A DNA stretch of 64,000 nt from Corallococcus sp. AS-1-6 (GTDB taxonomy: Bacteria; Myxococcota; Myxococcia; Myxococcales; Myxococcaceae): contig NZ_JAIQDE010000025.1 of the NCBI RefSeq assembly GCF_020037015.1, positions 90,832 to 154,831 of the forward strand, in the 5' to 3' direction. This document shows positions 8,704 through 17,174 of the stretch, piece after piece; positions within the stretch are counted from its first letter, which is position 1, and each line of letters starts with the position of its first letter. The translations under genes and the position numbers were made by a program. Below the pieces are notes generated by a model that did no database searches, had not been told where the DNA came from, and worked only from the letters and a program-made list of their open reading frames with translations.

Positions 8704-9120
8704 ATGTCCCTGCCCAGCCTGTATCCCTTCATCCACTACGCCGACCCCGAAGCCGCCCTGCGCTTCCTGAAGCAGGCCTTCGGCTGCGAGGAGCGGGTCG
8801 TCTACCGCAAGCCTGACGGCGCCATCGCCCATGTCGAGCTGACGCTGGGCCATGGGCTGGTGATGTTCGGCGGCGCGGAGGGCGGCCGGCTGAAGATGGC
8901 GGCGTCGAAGGACGTGCCCCTGAAGAACCTGGGCATCTACGTGGTGGTGACGGACCCGGATGCGCTGTACGCGCGGGCGAAGGCGGCGGGCGCGACCATC
9001 GCGATGGAGCTGCACGACACGGACTACGGCTCGCGGGACTTCAGCGCGCTGGACCCCGAGGGGAACGTCTGGAGCTTCGGCACGTACCAGCCGCTCGCGG
9101 TGCCTCCGCCGAAGGGGTGA
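8704..9120 (+). CDS. VOC/glyoxalase-fold protein (PhnB-like)
   Basis: 138 residues from the ATG at 8704 with an AAAGGAAG ribosome site. The sequence begins LYPFIHYADPEAALRFLKQAFG and ends GNVWSFGTYQP, the pattern of the YaeR/PhnB-like vicinal-oxygen-chelate family: two beta-alpha-beta-beta-beta modules forming a small ligand pocket. Metal-ligand residues typical of true glyoxalase I are not obvious, so it may be a binding or resistance protein. Substrate unknown. Confidence 0.85.
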   Translation: MSLPSLYPFIHYADPEAALRFLKQAFGCEERVVYRKPDGAIAHVELTLGHGLVMFGGAEGGRLKMAASKDVPLKNLGIYVVVTDPDALYARAKAAGATIAMELHDTDYGSRDFSALDPEGNVWSFGTYQPLAVPPPKG

Positions 9121-9165
9121 GGCGCCTTCGTCGACGGGGCGGGGCGTCCATGCAAGGCTTTCCCC

Positions 9166-10959
9166 ATGAAGCTCTTGTTGGGGCCCCTCCTGTACGCCCG
9201 GGCGCAGGCCACGCCGGACCCGAAGTCCCATGACGTGTGGAGCTTCTTCGTCAACGTGTTCCTGGACAGCACGTCGGCGAAGAAGCCCCCGGCGTTGAGG
9301 CTGTGCTTCCGGGACGCGAAGGGCCACCAGGTCGCCGTCTTCGACGAGGTGAAGGCCGCCGCGGACCTCACCGCCCTGCCCAAGGACACCCGGGGCGTGG
9401 TGTGGCGCTGGGAGGTCGTCCTTCCGCGCACGGACGAGGCCCGGCGGTTGTCCTATCACTTCGAATCGCCAGACACGCCGGGCGTGCCGGTGACCTTCGA
9501 GCGTCCGCCGCCGCGAGACGACCGGCCGTGGTCCACGAAGGTCATCCCGCCGGAGCCGCTGGTGGTGTCCGACGTGGTCGTCCCGGCGAAGGGCGTGTCG
9601 CCCAACATCGCGTTCTTCTCCTGCAACGGCGCCAGCCGTGCGAGCGATTGGAGCAACCTGGCGCAGCCCTTCGCGCTCTGGGAGCGGATGCTGCAGCAGC
9701 ACCAGCGGGAGCCCACGGACCCGGCGAAGACGCCGGGCTTCCAGTTGTTGCTCGGGGGTGGGGATCAGCTCTACGCGGACTCGCTGCACAACACGCTGGA
9801 TGTGTTGAACGCGTTCATGAAGCTGCCCCGGTCGGAGCGGTTGAAGCTGCAGGTGCCGGACGGGTTCTCGGAGCGGTTGTTCGCGGAGTACGTCTGGCTG
9901 TACCGGGAGCGGTGGGGTGGCAGCCAGGGCATCGCGCCGTTGCTGCGGCGGGTGCCGGGGCTGTTCATGTGGGACGACCACGACATCTTCGACGGCTGGG
10001 GTTCGCACGAGGACCTCCAGCAGGCGCCCTGGTATCGCGCCATCTACAGCGCGGCGGCGCGGGCGTTCGAGGCCTTCCAGCGGGGCTGGTTGGAGCAGCC
10101 GGCGAAGGCGCGCGAGCCGGACGACCGGGGCGTGGTGGAGCCCGCGCGGCACTATTTCCAGACGTTCTGTTTCTCCACGGCGGACTGCGACCTGGACGTG
10201 GTGTTGTTGGACTTGAGGAGCGGCCGGACCAGCCGGGTGTTGGACACCGGAAACGCGCATCCGCAGACCGAGTTCACGGTGATGAGCCGGTCCCAGTGGG
10301 ACGCCTTCGACGCGTGGCGCGAGGAGCACCGCCAGCGGCCGGAGAACGGCAAGAAGGCGCGGCACGTGTTGGTGGTGTCGTCGGTGCCGCTGGTGCACCT
10401 GCGGTTCGGTCCGGCGATGGAGCGGATGAGCGGAGGCGGGGTCGAGCTGCGCGACGACCTGTTGGACCAGTGGGAGTCCTCGGTGCACCGGGGCGAGCGG
10501 ACGCGGTTGTTGATGAACCTGTTCTCGCTGGCGAAGAAGTCCTACTGCGCGGTGACGGTGTTGTCCGGGGACGTGCACGTGGGAGCGAGGGCGCGCGTGC
10601 GTTCACGCAACCCGGACCACCTGGTGCCCGCGTTGGGGACAGTGGGCGAGGTGTTCATCGAACAGGCGACGTCCTCGCCCATCGTGCATCCGCCGCCGGG
10701 GTGGCTCGCGTTCAAGGGGATGTTGGCGTTGTCGCAGGATTCGAGGGAGGACCTGCCGGGGTTCCTGCAGACGGAGCTGTTGCCAGTGGGCAAGGAGCTG
10801 TACCTGCGGGACCGCAACTGGCTGTCCATCCGGCTGGAGCGGCCCAAGCACCGGGACACGATCGCGCGTCCGAAGTTGTGGGTGAAGTGGATCGCGGAGA
10901 AGGAGAACCTGCCCATGGAGGTGGTGGTGGAGCCACCGCCCTTCCCCACCGTGGGCTGA
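9166..10959 (+). CDS. PhoD-like metallophosphatase
   Basis: 597 residues. The metal-binding motifs of the PhoD/calcineurin-like superfamily appear in order: FSCNGASRASDW (about 149), GGGDQLYADSL (about 196), FMWDDHDIFDGWGS (about 267) and LSGDVHVGAR (about 464). No signal peptide is evident, so the protein is likely cytoplasmic, unlike classical secreted PhoD. The substrate is unknown; phosphodiester or phosphomonoester hydrolysis is expected from the fold. By eye this gene uses TTG for leucine far more than its neighbours, which prefer CTG, possibly a sign of a different history. The stop is 5 bp from the convergent gene. Confidence 0.82.
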   Translation: MKLLLGPLLYARAQATPDPKSHDVWSFFVNVFLDSTSAKKPPALRLCFRDAKGHQVAVFDEVKAAADLTALPKDTRGVVWRWEVVLPRTDEARRLSYHFESPDTPGVPVTFERPPPRDDRPWSTKVIPPEPLVVSDVVVPAKGVSPNIAFFSCNGASRASDWSNLAQPFALWERMLQQHQREPTDPAKTPGFQLLLGGGDQLYADSLHNTLDVLNAFMKLPRSERLKLQVPDGFSERLFAEYVWLYRERWGGSQGIAPLLRRVPGLFMWDDHDIFDGWGSHEDLQQAPWYRAIYSAAARAFEAFQRGWLEQPAKAREPDDRGVVEPARHYFQTFCFSTADCDLDVVLLDLRSGRTSRVLDTGNAHPQTEFTVMSRSQWDAFDAWREEHRQRPENGKKARHVLVVSSVPLVHLRFGPAMERMSGGGVELRDDLLDQWESSVHRGERTRLLMNLFSLAKKSYCAVTVLSGDVHVGARARVRSRNPDHLVPALGTVGEVFIEQATSSPIVHPPPGWLAFKGMLALSQDSREDLPGFLQTELLPVGKELYLRDRNWLSIRLERPKHRDTIARPKLWVKWIAEKENLPMEVVVEPPPFPTVG

Positions 10960-10964
10960 GAGCG

Positions 10965-11690
10965 TCAGCGGACCGGGAGCTCCCGGAAGGAGATGCCCGT
11001 CCAACCACCCTGCTCCACCGCGTCCTTGAAGCGCTCCGTGCCGATGATCATGGTGCTGAAGTTGTCCAAGCGGAACAGGTCCCTGTCCGTGGGCAACGAA
11101 GCACCGTCGAGGATGGGGTCGTCCGGACGGCGGAAACCCTGTCGTCCGCAGGTGGGACAGGGCGGCTCCAGGTCGGGAGGAAGGCAGTCGCGGTGCAGCA
11201 GGCCGCGCGGTTCGATCTGAATCTCGAGGATGTCTGGGGGCGTCTTCTGCCGGAACCGCAGCTCCGTCTTGCAACCCAGCAGCCCACGAACGCCCGCGGC
11301 CTGGAGACCGTCGAGTGCGTCGCGGCGGATGAGCATCAGCGAGGTCCCCTGCCAGGTGAACGGCCCGAACTGACCGGACGCAGTGCCCGTGAGCGGACCG
11401 AAGCTTGTCCCGGGAGAAAGCGATGCACTCGGTGGCACCAGCGGGCGCACCAGCTCGCGGAGACGGACGAATTCATGAAACGGCTCGGGCCGGGGCTCTT
11501 CAAATTCCCGATGCTCGGGGATGAGTGAAAGGTCCACGACTGGGTACTGACGCCCTGATTGGCTCCACGTCAGGCCGCACCCCGGACAATCTTTGAGGCC
11601 AGGAAGTCCCCATCTATGTGCGGCATCGAAGTCTCCGCTGAAACGGGATGTGGCTGCTTCGTCGTCGCGGAGCCAGAAGAAGGGGGGCAT
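10965..11690 (-). CDS. SitI6-type double-CXXCG immunity protein
   Basis: 241 residues. It matches the Myxococcus double-CXXCG paralogous family (TIGR02264 type): start MPPFFWLRDDEA, DAAHRWGLPGLKDCPGC and two zinc-knuckle-like pairs, CPGCGLTW near residue 36 and CPTCGRQG near residue 182. Members encoded beside SitA6 lipoproteins act as immunity proteins. Here it lies 29 bp downstream of the SitA6-like gene on the same strand, the expected toxin-then-immunity order. The protein would protect the cell from SitA toxin received from siblings; that role is from family knowledge, not visible in sequence. Confidence 0.85.
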   Translation of the reverse strand: MPPFFWLRDDEAATSRFSGDFDAAHRWGLPGLKDCPGCGLTWSQSGRQYPVVDLSLIPEHREFEEPRPEPFHEFVRLRELVRPLVPPSASLSPGTSFGPLTGTASGQFGPFTWQGTSLMLIRRDALDGLQAAGVRGLLGCKTELRFRQKTPPDILEIQIEPRGLLHRDCLPPDLEPPCPTCGRQGFRRPDDPILDGASLPTDRDLFRLDNFSTMIIGTERFKDAVEQGGWTGISFRELPVR

Positions 11691-11719
11691 GGACCGTCAG
11701 GCCTCGGATGGATGAAGGC

Positions 11720-12370
11720 TCAGTTGTACTGCTGGATGGGGCCACCCAGGAGCTGGAAGCGATAGATCAGTTCCCCGGCATGCTTGAAGATTTCTTGAGG
11801 TGGAGCGAGGTCGTTCTCGTTCTTGAACTCGCGCCAGGCCTTGTTCCACAAGCCACCGCTGGATCCTCCACTGTGAATGCGCCGGTGGACGTGTACGGGA
11901 ATGGGGATCGTGTACTGGTGGATGTCGATCCCCTTTCTCGTGAACCACTCAGCCAGGTCCCGGGCCTGCGGGAAGATGTGGTGCTTCTCGAACTTCCCCG
12001 CCGGCAACTGCCGCTGAGGAGGCACGGGCTTGGGGTTCCCGTACCAGGGGAACACCATCACCGGTTCCACATCACCTGGCAGCCCCATGGCGCCGCCCCA
12101 GTTGCGCCGGGGCCCGCTTCCCGGCGCGGGGGCCACGGCCACGGGTGGCGGACGGGGCGGCGGGCCCCGTGCCAGCACCACCTCTCCGGGCACGTCCTCG
12201 CACCGGAAGAAGCCGCAGGCCGTGTCCCCACACACGAGGGTCACACAGGCGTCGCTGCTTGCGTCACCGCACTCCGCTTCGGCTTCATCCCAGCGCTGCT
12301 GGAGCGGCGTGCTGGACGCGCACGCCGCCATCCACAGCACCAGCGCACAGAACGTCAGGCTCTTCCCCAT
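11720..12370 (-). CDS. SitA6-type polymorphic toxin lipoprotein
   Basis: 216 residues from the ATG at 12370. A lipoprotein signal peptide with lipobox MAAC (Cys at residue 16) is followed by CASSTPLQQRW, a short Cys-containing region, a Pro-rich linker, and a C-terminal region KFEKHHIFPQARDLAEWF ... VHVHRRIHSG that looks like an HNH/GHH-type nuclease. This matches the TIGR02269/SitA6 family of Myxococcus swarming-inhibition toxins, which move between kin cells by TraA/B-dependent outer-membrane exchange. It starts only 24 bp after thrA on the same strand with no terminator seen between them, so read-through from thrA is possible. Confidence 0.85.
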   Translation of the reverse strand: MGKSLTFCALVLWMAACASSTPLQQRWDEAEAECGDASSDACVTLVCGDTACGFFRCEDVPGEVVLARGPPPRPPPVAVAPAPGSGPRRNWGGAMGLPGDVEPVMVFPWYGNPKPVPPQRQLPAGKFEKHHIFPQARDLAEWFTRKGIDIHQYTIPIPVHVHRRIHSGGSSGGLWNKAWREFKNENDLAPPQEIFKHAGELIYRFQLLGGPIQQYN

Positions 12371-12394
12371 GGCGGAAAAGCCTAACATCCGTGC

Positions 12395-14851
12395 TCAGGG
12401 CAACGGCCCCTCCACCAATCGCAACACATCCGCGAGCACCCCCGCCGCCGTCACCGCCGCGCCCGCGCCGTAGCCTCGAATCACCAGCGGCGTGGGGCTG
12501 TACCGCTCCGACAGGAAGCTCAGCGCGTTCTCGCCTCCCTTCACCGCCGCCAGCGGATGCTCCAGCGGCACCGGCACCAGGCCCACGCGCACGCCCTCCG
12601 GCCCCACGCTGCCCACGTAGCGCAGCACCTTGCCTTCCTTCCGGTGCGCGTCCACCCGCTTCTGGAAGATCTCATCCGCCTGCGGCAGCCGCGCCAGGAA
12701 CTCCGGCAGCGGTCCCTTCGCGTCGAACTCCTCCGGCAACAGCGACGCCAGCGCCACCTCCTCCAACTCCAGCGACCGCCCCAGCTCTCGCGCCAGGATG
12801 AGCACCTTGCGCGCCACGTCCGTGCCCTCCAGGTCGTCTCGCGGGTCCGGCTCCGTGAAGCCCTTCTCCATCGCCGTGCCCACCGCCTTCGACAGCGGCA
12901 CCCCGGCTTCCGTCAGCCCCAGGATGAACGACAGCGAACCGGACAGGATGCCCTCCACCCGGTGCACCGTGTCTCCCGTGCGCAGCATGTTCTTCAACGT
13001 GTCGATGACCGGCAGCCCCGCCCCCACGTTCGTCTCGTAGAGGAACCTCCGCTGGTGCCGCGCCGCCGTCTCCCGCAGCGCCCTCCAGTGCTCCTGCCGC
13101 CCCGCATTGGCCTTCTTGTTCGCCGTCACCACATGCAGCCCGGACGCCATCAACGCGGGGTAGCCCAACGCCACGTCCTGGCTGCTCGTGCAGTCCACGA
13201 AGATGGGCCGGCCCGGCCGCCTCGCCTTCGCCCACGCCTGGAACGTGTCCAGCGTGAACCCGGACTCGCTCGCCTCCAGCCGCGCCTTCCACCCCTCCAG
13301 CGCCACCCCCTCCGGCGCCACCAGGCTGTGTCTGCTGTTGGCAATGGCACACACCCGCAAATCCAACCCGTGCGCCCGCAGCTTCGGCGCCTGCTGGTGG
13401 ATCTGCCGCAGCAGCTCCCCGCCCACCGTGCCCACGCCCGCCACCAGCAGCTCCACCACCTCCGTGGTGCCAAAGGCCTTGCGGTGCACGTGCGCCATCG
13501 CACGCGGCCCGTCCTCGCGCGAAATCACCGCGGAGATGCTCCGCTCGCTCGACCCCTGCGCGATGGCCGCGATGCTGCAATCCACGTCCGCCAGCGCGCT
13601 GAAGAACGTCCCCGCCACGCCCACCCGGTGCCGCATCCCGTCTCCCACGATGCTCAGCACCGCGAGCCCCGGCTGGTGCTCGATGGGGTCCACCTTCCCC
13701 GCCTCGCGCTCCACCTCGAACGCGTCCTCCAGCGCCAGCACCGCCCGCCGGGCCTCCGCCTCCCCCACGCAGAAGCTGATGGAGGACTCGCTGGAGCCCT
13801 GCGTGATCAGCACCACGGAGATGGACGCCATCGCCATCGCCTCGAAGACGCGCGCGGCCGTGCCCGGCACGCCCTTCAACCCCGCGCCCGCGATGTTGAT
13901 GAGCGCGATGTCCGGCAGGAACGACAACCCCCGCACCGGGTGCCGCGAAGCCGGCGCCGTGGCCGTCACCCGCGTGCCCGGGTGCTCCGGCCGGAAGCTG
14001 TTGCACACCCGCACCGGGATGCCCCGCTCCCTCGCGGGGGCAATCGTCTTCGGATGCAGCACCTTCGCGCCGAAGTAGGCCAGCTCCATCGCCTCCTCGA
14101 AGCTCACCTCCTCCAGCGCGAACGCCTCCGGCACCAGCCGCGGGTCCGCGCTGAAGATGCCGTCCACGTCCGTCCAGATCTCCAGCAGCCGCGCGTCCAG
14201 CGCCGCCGCCGCCAGCGCCGCCGAGTAGTCCGACCCTCCCCGCCCCAGCGACATCGTCTTGCCGCGCGCATCCCCACCGAAGAAGCCCGGCATCAACATC
14301 AGCCCCGGCCCGTCCTCGCGCAGCGGCGCGAACCGCGCGCGGATCTCCTCCAGCCGGGGCGTCGCCTGCAGCGGATCTCCCGAGCACACCAGCACCTGCC
14401 TCGGGTCCACGCTCACGGGCGCAAGCCCCCGCGCCTCCATCAGCGCCGTGAGCAGCAGGCACGACGCCCGCTCCCCCAGCCCCGACAGGTGCGCCAGCAC
14501 GGACGGCGAGCACTCCCGCAGCAACCCCACGCCCTGCAACAGCCCGCGCAGCTCCACCCCCAACGCCACCAACCCCTCCGCGAGCGGCCGCGTCTGCGCG
14601 GGCTTCAGGTCCACGCTCAGCGCCTTCGCGATGACGGAGTGCGTGTCGTCGAACCGGGCGCAGGCCTCCTGCACGGACGCGCCCTCCTCCGCCACCCTCG
14701 CCGCCTCCACCAGGAGGTTCGTGATGCCCGACACCGCGGACGCCACCACCATCACCCGCTCGGCCTTGCGCGCCTCCTCCACCAGCGCCACCACGCCGCG
14801 CATCCGTTCCGCATCCCCGACACTGGTGCCACCGAATTTCATCACGCGCAT
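12395..14851 (-). CDS. thrA: Bifunctional aspartokinase I / homoserine dehydrogenase I
   Basis: 818 residues from the ATG at 14851 (MRVMKFGGTSVGD); the frame extends upstream but only the Met before the kinase motif makes sense, and AGAAGGAGG precedes it. Residues 1-about 280 are aspartokinase (KFGGTSV, LGRGGSDYSAALAA, EIWTDVDGIF). Two ACT repeats follow (NIAGAGLKGVPGTAARVF, LSIVGDGMRHRVGVAGTFF), then homoserine dehydrogenase (VGTVGGELL, VTANKKAN, GILSGSLSFIL). Length and order match E. coli ThrA. It catalyses the first and third steps from aspartate toward threonine and methionine. Upstream lies a Thr-rich leader and attenuator. No thrB or thrC is in the window. Confidence 0.95.
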   Translation of the reverse strand: MRVMKFGGTSVGDAERMRGVVALVEEARKAERVMVVASAVSGITNLLVEAARVAEEGASVQEACARFDDTHSVIAKALSVDLKPAQTRPLAEGLVALGVELRGLLQGVGLLRECSPSVLAHLSGLGERASCLLLTALMEARGLAPVSVDPRQVLVCSGDPLQATPRLEEIRARFAPLREDGPGLMLMPGFFGGDARGKTMSLGRGGSDYSAALAAAALDARLLEIWTDVDGIFSADPRLVPEAFALEEVSFEEAMELAYFGAKVLHPKTIAPARERGIPVRVCNSFRPEHPGTRVTATAPASRHPVRGLSFLPDIALINIAGAGLKGVPGTAARVFEAMAMASISVVLITQGSSESSISFCVGEAEARRAVLALEDAFEVEREAGKVDPIEHQPGLAVLSIVGDGMRHRVGVAGTFFSALADVDCSIAAIAQGSSERSISAVISREDGPRAMAHVHRKAFGTTEVVELLVAGVGTVGGELLRQIHQQAPKLRAHGLDLRVCAIANSRHSLVAPEGVALEGWKARLEASESGFTLDTFQAWAKARRPGRPIFVDCTSSQDVALGYPALMASGLHVVTANKKANAGRQEHWRALRETAARHQRRFLYETNVGAGLPVIDTLKNMLRTGDTVHRVEGILSGSLSFILGLTEAGVPLSKAVGTAMEKGFTEPDPRDDLEGTDVARKVLILARELGRSLELEEVALASLLPEEFDAKGPLPEFLARLPQADEIFQKRVDAHRKEGKVLRYVGSVGPEGVRVGLVPVPLEHPLAAVKGGENALSFLSERYSPTPLVIRGYGAGAAVTAAGVLADVLRLVEGPLP

Positions 14852-14958
14852 GACACGGCCTCCTTCTGGAACGGCGGGACTCGGGGGCTGGGGCGGCACA
14901 TCGGGAGCGGCGTCATACGGGTCCTCGGGGGTGGCTGCTGACGGGTGTGGGGGCAACG

Positions 14959-14990
14959 AAAAAGCCCCGCGCTCGGGAGGAGCGCGGGGC
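14959..14990 (-). terminator. Attenuator terminator before thrA
   Basis: On the minus strand a perfect 11-bp stem (GCCCCGCGCTC at 14990-14980, GAGCGCGGGGC at 14974-14964, 5-nt loop) is followed directly by five T (14963-14959). It sits between the Thr-rich leader peptide and thrA, so it would stop transcription when threonyl-tRNA is plentiful. Confidence 0.85.
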
Positions 14991-15050
14991 CGGGTTCGGA
15001 AGGAGGGACCTCCAGGAGGTCCACTTCGGAAGTCAGGCGGTCCGCGCTCC
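14978..15050 (-). promoter_or_regulatory. Antiterminator pairing region of the thr attenuator
   Basis: In the minus-strand transcript the last codons of the leader contain GGAGCGCGG (within 15050-15042), exactly complementary to CCGCGCTCC (14986-14978), the 5' arm of the terminator. A separate 8-bp hairpin (GGACCTCC/GGAGGTCC, about 15024-15008) lies between. Ribosome stalling on Thr codons upstream would leave these free to pair and block the terminator. The pairing is seen; the mechanism is inferred from classic attenuation. Confidence 0.65.
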
Positions 15051-15164
15051 GCGAGGAGTCAGGCCGGTGCGAGTGCAAGTCTCGGTCAGCACGGTCCGCG
15101 CGCGCGCGCCCACGGGGGACGTCGTCCCCTCGTGCCGCTGGCTGTTCCCGCTGCGTCCGGCCAT
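15033..15164 (-). CDS. Threonine-rich leader peptide of the thrA attenuator
   Basis: A 43-residue frame from the ATG at 15164 (AGGATGGGG about 6-14 bp upstream as ribosome site) to a TGA at 15035-15033. It has nine threonines, six of them in residues 24-36 (T-V-L-T-E-T-C-T-R-T-G-L-T). Position between a likely promoter and the terminator before thrA is that of a thrL leader. Unlike E. coli ThrL it has Leu but no Ile, so threonine (and possibly leucine) charging would be sensed. The peptide itself is unlikely to have a function. An overlapping ATG at 15175 is out of this frame. Confidence 0.75.
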   Translation of the reverse strand: MAGRSGNSQRHEGTTSPVGARARTVLTETCTRTGLTPRGARTA

Positions 15165-15312
15165 GGAGTCCCCATCCTAGCCGCTTTCCGCGCGCCAGGG
15201 TCAGGGGGCGGGCAACCAATCCCCTGCCCCACGGTCCCCACCGTGGTGCTCGCGGCCAGGGCTGCCGACATTGTGAGTGTGTGAGCTGTCCCACCCCCTT
15301 CCGGAGCACCCC

Positions 15313-15597
15313 ATGGCCACCCGCAAGAAGAGCGACACCGCCCACAAGCCTGGCTTCGCCAAGGACCGCGTGGAGGGCGGGCTGGAGGCGGACGACACCA
15401 AGCCCCTGTACGCGGACGATGCCAAGCACTCCACCGAGGAGCAGAAGTTCGCCCTCGACAGCGACGGCCCCGTCGGCGGCCCCCGCAACAACCCCCAGAG
15501 CGTCATGGACGACATCGACGACGAGGAGCGCGAGGAGCGCGGCCGCCTCAAGGCCGAGGCCCGCCAGCAGGAGGAGAACGAGCCCACCCGGGAATGA
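15313..15597 (+). CDS. Small acidic hypothetical protein
   Basis: 94 residues from the ATG at 15313. Very hydrophilic and Asp/Glu-rich, with no hydrophobic segment: TRKKSDTAHKPGFAKDRV at the start and DDIDDEEREERGRLKAEAR near the end, probably helical or disordered. No domain recognised. It diverges from the thr leader, so the 148-bp gap may hold promoters for both. The stop overlaps the A-tract of the terminator belonging to the convergent M16 operon. Confidence 0.6.
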   Translation: MATRKKSDTAHKPGFAKDRVEGGLEADDTKPLYADDAKHSTEEQKFALDSDGPVGGPRNNPQSVMDDIDDEEREERGRLKAEARQQEENEPTRE

Positions 15598-15635
15598 AAA
15601 AAACCGGGGCCCCGACACCCGCGTCGGGACCCCGG
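15597..15635 (-). terminator. Terminator of the M16 peptidase operon
   Basis: On the minus strand a 13-bp inverted repeat with one mismatch (arms 15635-15623 and 15616-15604) is followed by a run of seven T (15603-15597). It lies 28 bp past the stop of the 15664-17172 gene. The gene on the other strand ends in the A-tract, so only the minus direction has the U-run. Confidence 0.82.
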
Positions 15636-15663
15636 CCTCCGCACCTTGAGGTGAGGCGCTCCG

Positions 15664-17172
15664 CTACTTGGAGGCAGGCTTTGACGCCGGCGTCTCCACC
15701 AGCGTGAGCTTGCCCAGGTGGAGCGGCGTCACCTGCTCCTGGATGACCAGCGGGTCGCCCACGAGCACCACCTGCATGTTGGCCGGGTCCAGGTAGGACT
15801 CGGCCACGCGCTGCACCTCCGCGGCGCTGGCGTTCTCCAGGCCCTCCACGGCGCGCTTGAAGTCGTCCATGGGGCGGCGGTGGAAGTAGAGCTGCGCGGC
15901 GCTGCCGCCCAGGCCCTCCACCGTCTCGAAGGCGCCCGGGAAGCCGCGGATGAGGCCTTCGCGCGCGGCGGCCAGCTCCTTCTCCGTGATGGGCCTGGAC
16001 TTGATGCCGGCCAGCTCCTGGATGAACTCGTGGAGCGCCGGGCCCGTCACGTCCTGCCGCACGGCCGCGTACGCGGTGAGCGGTCCCACGCCCAGGCGCG
16101 TGCCCAGGTGCGCGTTGGCGCCGTAGCTGTAGCCCTTGTCCTCGCGGATGTTCATGTTGAGCCGGCTGCCGAAGAAGCCGCCGAACACCGTGGTGGCCAG
16201 CTCCAGCGGGTACTCGTCCGGGTGGCCCGCGGAGAGGCCGGGGCGGCCCACCAGCACCACCGTCTGCTCCAGGCCCGGCTTGGGCACCACGCGCACCTGC
16301 TGGCGCGGCGGCGCGGGCGGCGCGGGCGGCGGCTTGGGCGCCACGGCCCCGCCCTTCCACCCGCCGAAGTACTTCTTCCCCCACTCCACCGCCTGCTGGA
16401 GCGTCACGTCACCGGCCATGATGAGCGCCGCGGCGCGAGGGCCCGTGTTCTTCGTGTAGAAGTTCTTCGCGTCCGCCAGCGTGAGCGCCTCCACCGTCTT
16501 CGGCGTCCCGCCGGACGTGTGGCCATACGGGTGGTCCGCGCCGAACACCGCCTGGTAGTAGGCCTGCTGCGCCAGGAAGTTCGGGTCGCCCATGCGGCGC
16601 ACCAGCTCGCCCAACTGCTGCTTCTTGCGGCGCTCGAAGGCCTTCGCGTCGAAGGTGGGCCGCAGGACGACGTCCGACAGCAGGCTCATCGCCGCGTCCA
16701 CGTTGGTGGTGAGCACGCGCGCGCCCACGAAGGCGCCGTCCGGGTCCACCGACATGGCGGGCGACACGCCCAGGTCCGCGAACGCGTTGTCCAGCGCCAC
16801 CGTGTCGCGCTTGCCCGCGCCCTCCAGCAGCATGCGGTAGGACAGGTCCGCGATGCCCAGCTTCGCGGCGGGCTCTTGCGACACGCCCGCGGCGAAGGCG
16901 ATGCCCACGAACACCAGCGGCAATTCCTTGCGCGTGCTGACGATGACGGTGAGGCCGTTGTCCAGCTTCGCCTGCTCGAAGGTGGGCAGCACCAGCTCCG
17001 GCGGCTTGCCGGGCGCGGGCGGCTGGTCGCGGAACGCCTCCGCGTCCGGAGCCGGTGTCTGGGGTTGCGGCTGCGCGGCCGGCGCCGTTTCAGCCGGCGT
17101 CTCCGCGGGCTTCGTGGTGGCGCAGCCGGCGATGGACAGCGTGAGGAGGGCAGTGAGGATTCGGCGGTGCAT
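15664..17172 (-). CDS. M16-family lipoprotein lacking the zinc motif (regulatory subunit)
   Basis: 502 residues with a lipoprotein signal peptide (LSIAGC, Cys at 17) and a Pro/Ala linker. The body is an M16 (insulinase/MPP) fold: FEQAKLDNGLTVIVSTRKELPLVFVG then, where active enzymes have HxxEH, only GIADLSYRMLLEGAG. The C-terminal substrate-binding signature is intact: GSRLNMNIREDKGYSYGA. This is the pattern of the non-catalytic partner in two-subunit M16 peptidases. The catalytic subunit is the gene just upstream, 2 bp away, so the two should be translated together and form a heterodimer, probably in the periplasm. Substrate unknown. Confidence 0.86.
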   Translation of the reverse strand: MHRRILTALLTLSIAGCATTKPAETPAETAPAAQPQPQTPAPDAEAFRDQPPAPGKPPELVLPTFEQAKLDNGLTVIVSTRKELPLVFVGIAFAAGVSQEPAAKLGIADLSYRMLLEGAGKRDTVALDNAFADLGVSPAMSVDPDGAFVGARVLTTNVDAAMSLLSDVVLRPTFDAKAFERRKKQQLGELVRRMGDPNFLAQQAYYQAVFGADHPYGHTSGGTPKTVEALTLADAKNFYTKNTGPRAAALIMAGDVTLQQAVEWGKKYFGGWKGGAVAPKPPPAPPAPPRQQVRVVPKPGLEQTVVLVGRPGLSAGHPDEYPLELATTVFGGFFGSRLNMNIREDKGYSYGANAHLGTRLGVGPLTAYAAVRQDVTGPALHEFIQELAGIKSRPITEKELAAAREGLIRGFPGAFETVEGLGGSAAQLYFHRRPMDDFKRAVEGLENASAAEVQRVAESYLDPANMQVVLVGDPLVIQEQVTPLHLGKLTLVETPASKPASK

Positions 17173-17174
17173 GA

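Noticed and set aside
12557..14941. Long plus-strand frame opposite thrA
   Set aside because: Very long open frame, but Arg/His-rich with no domain; it is the antisense shadow of the well-supported ThrA gene.
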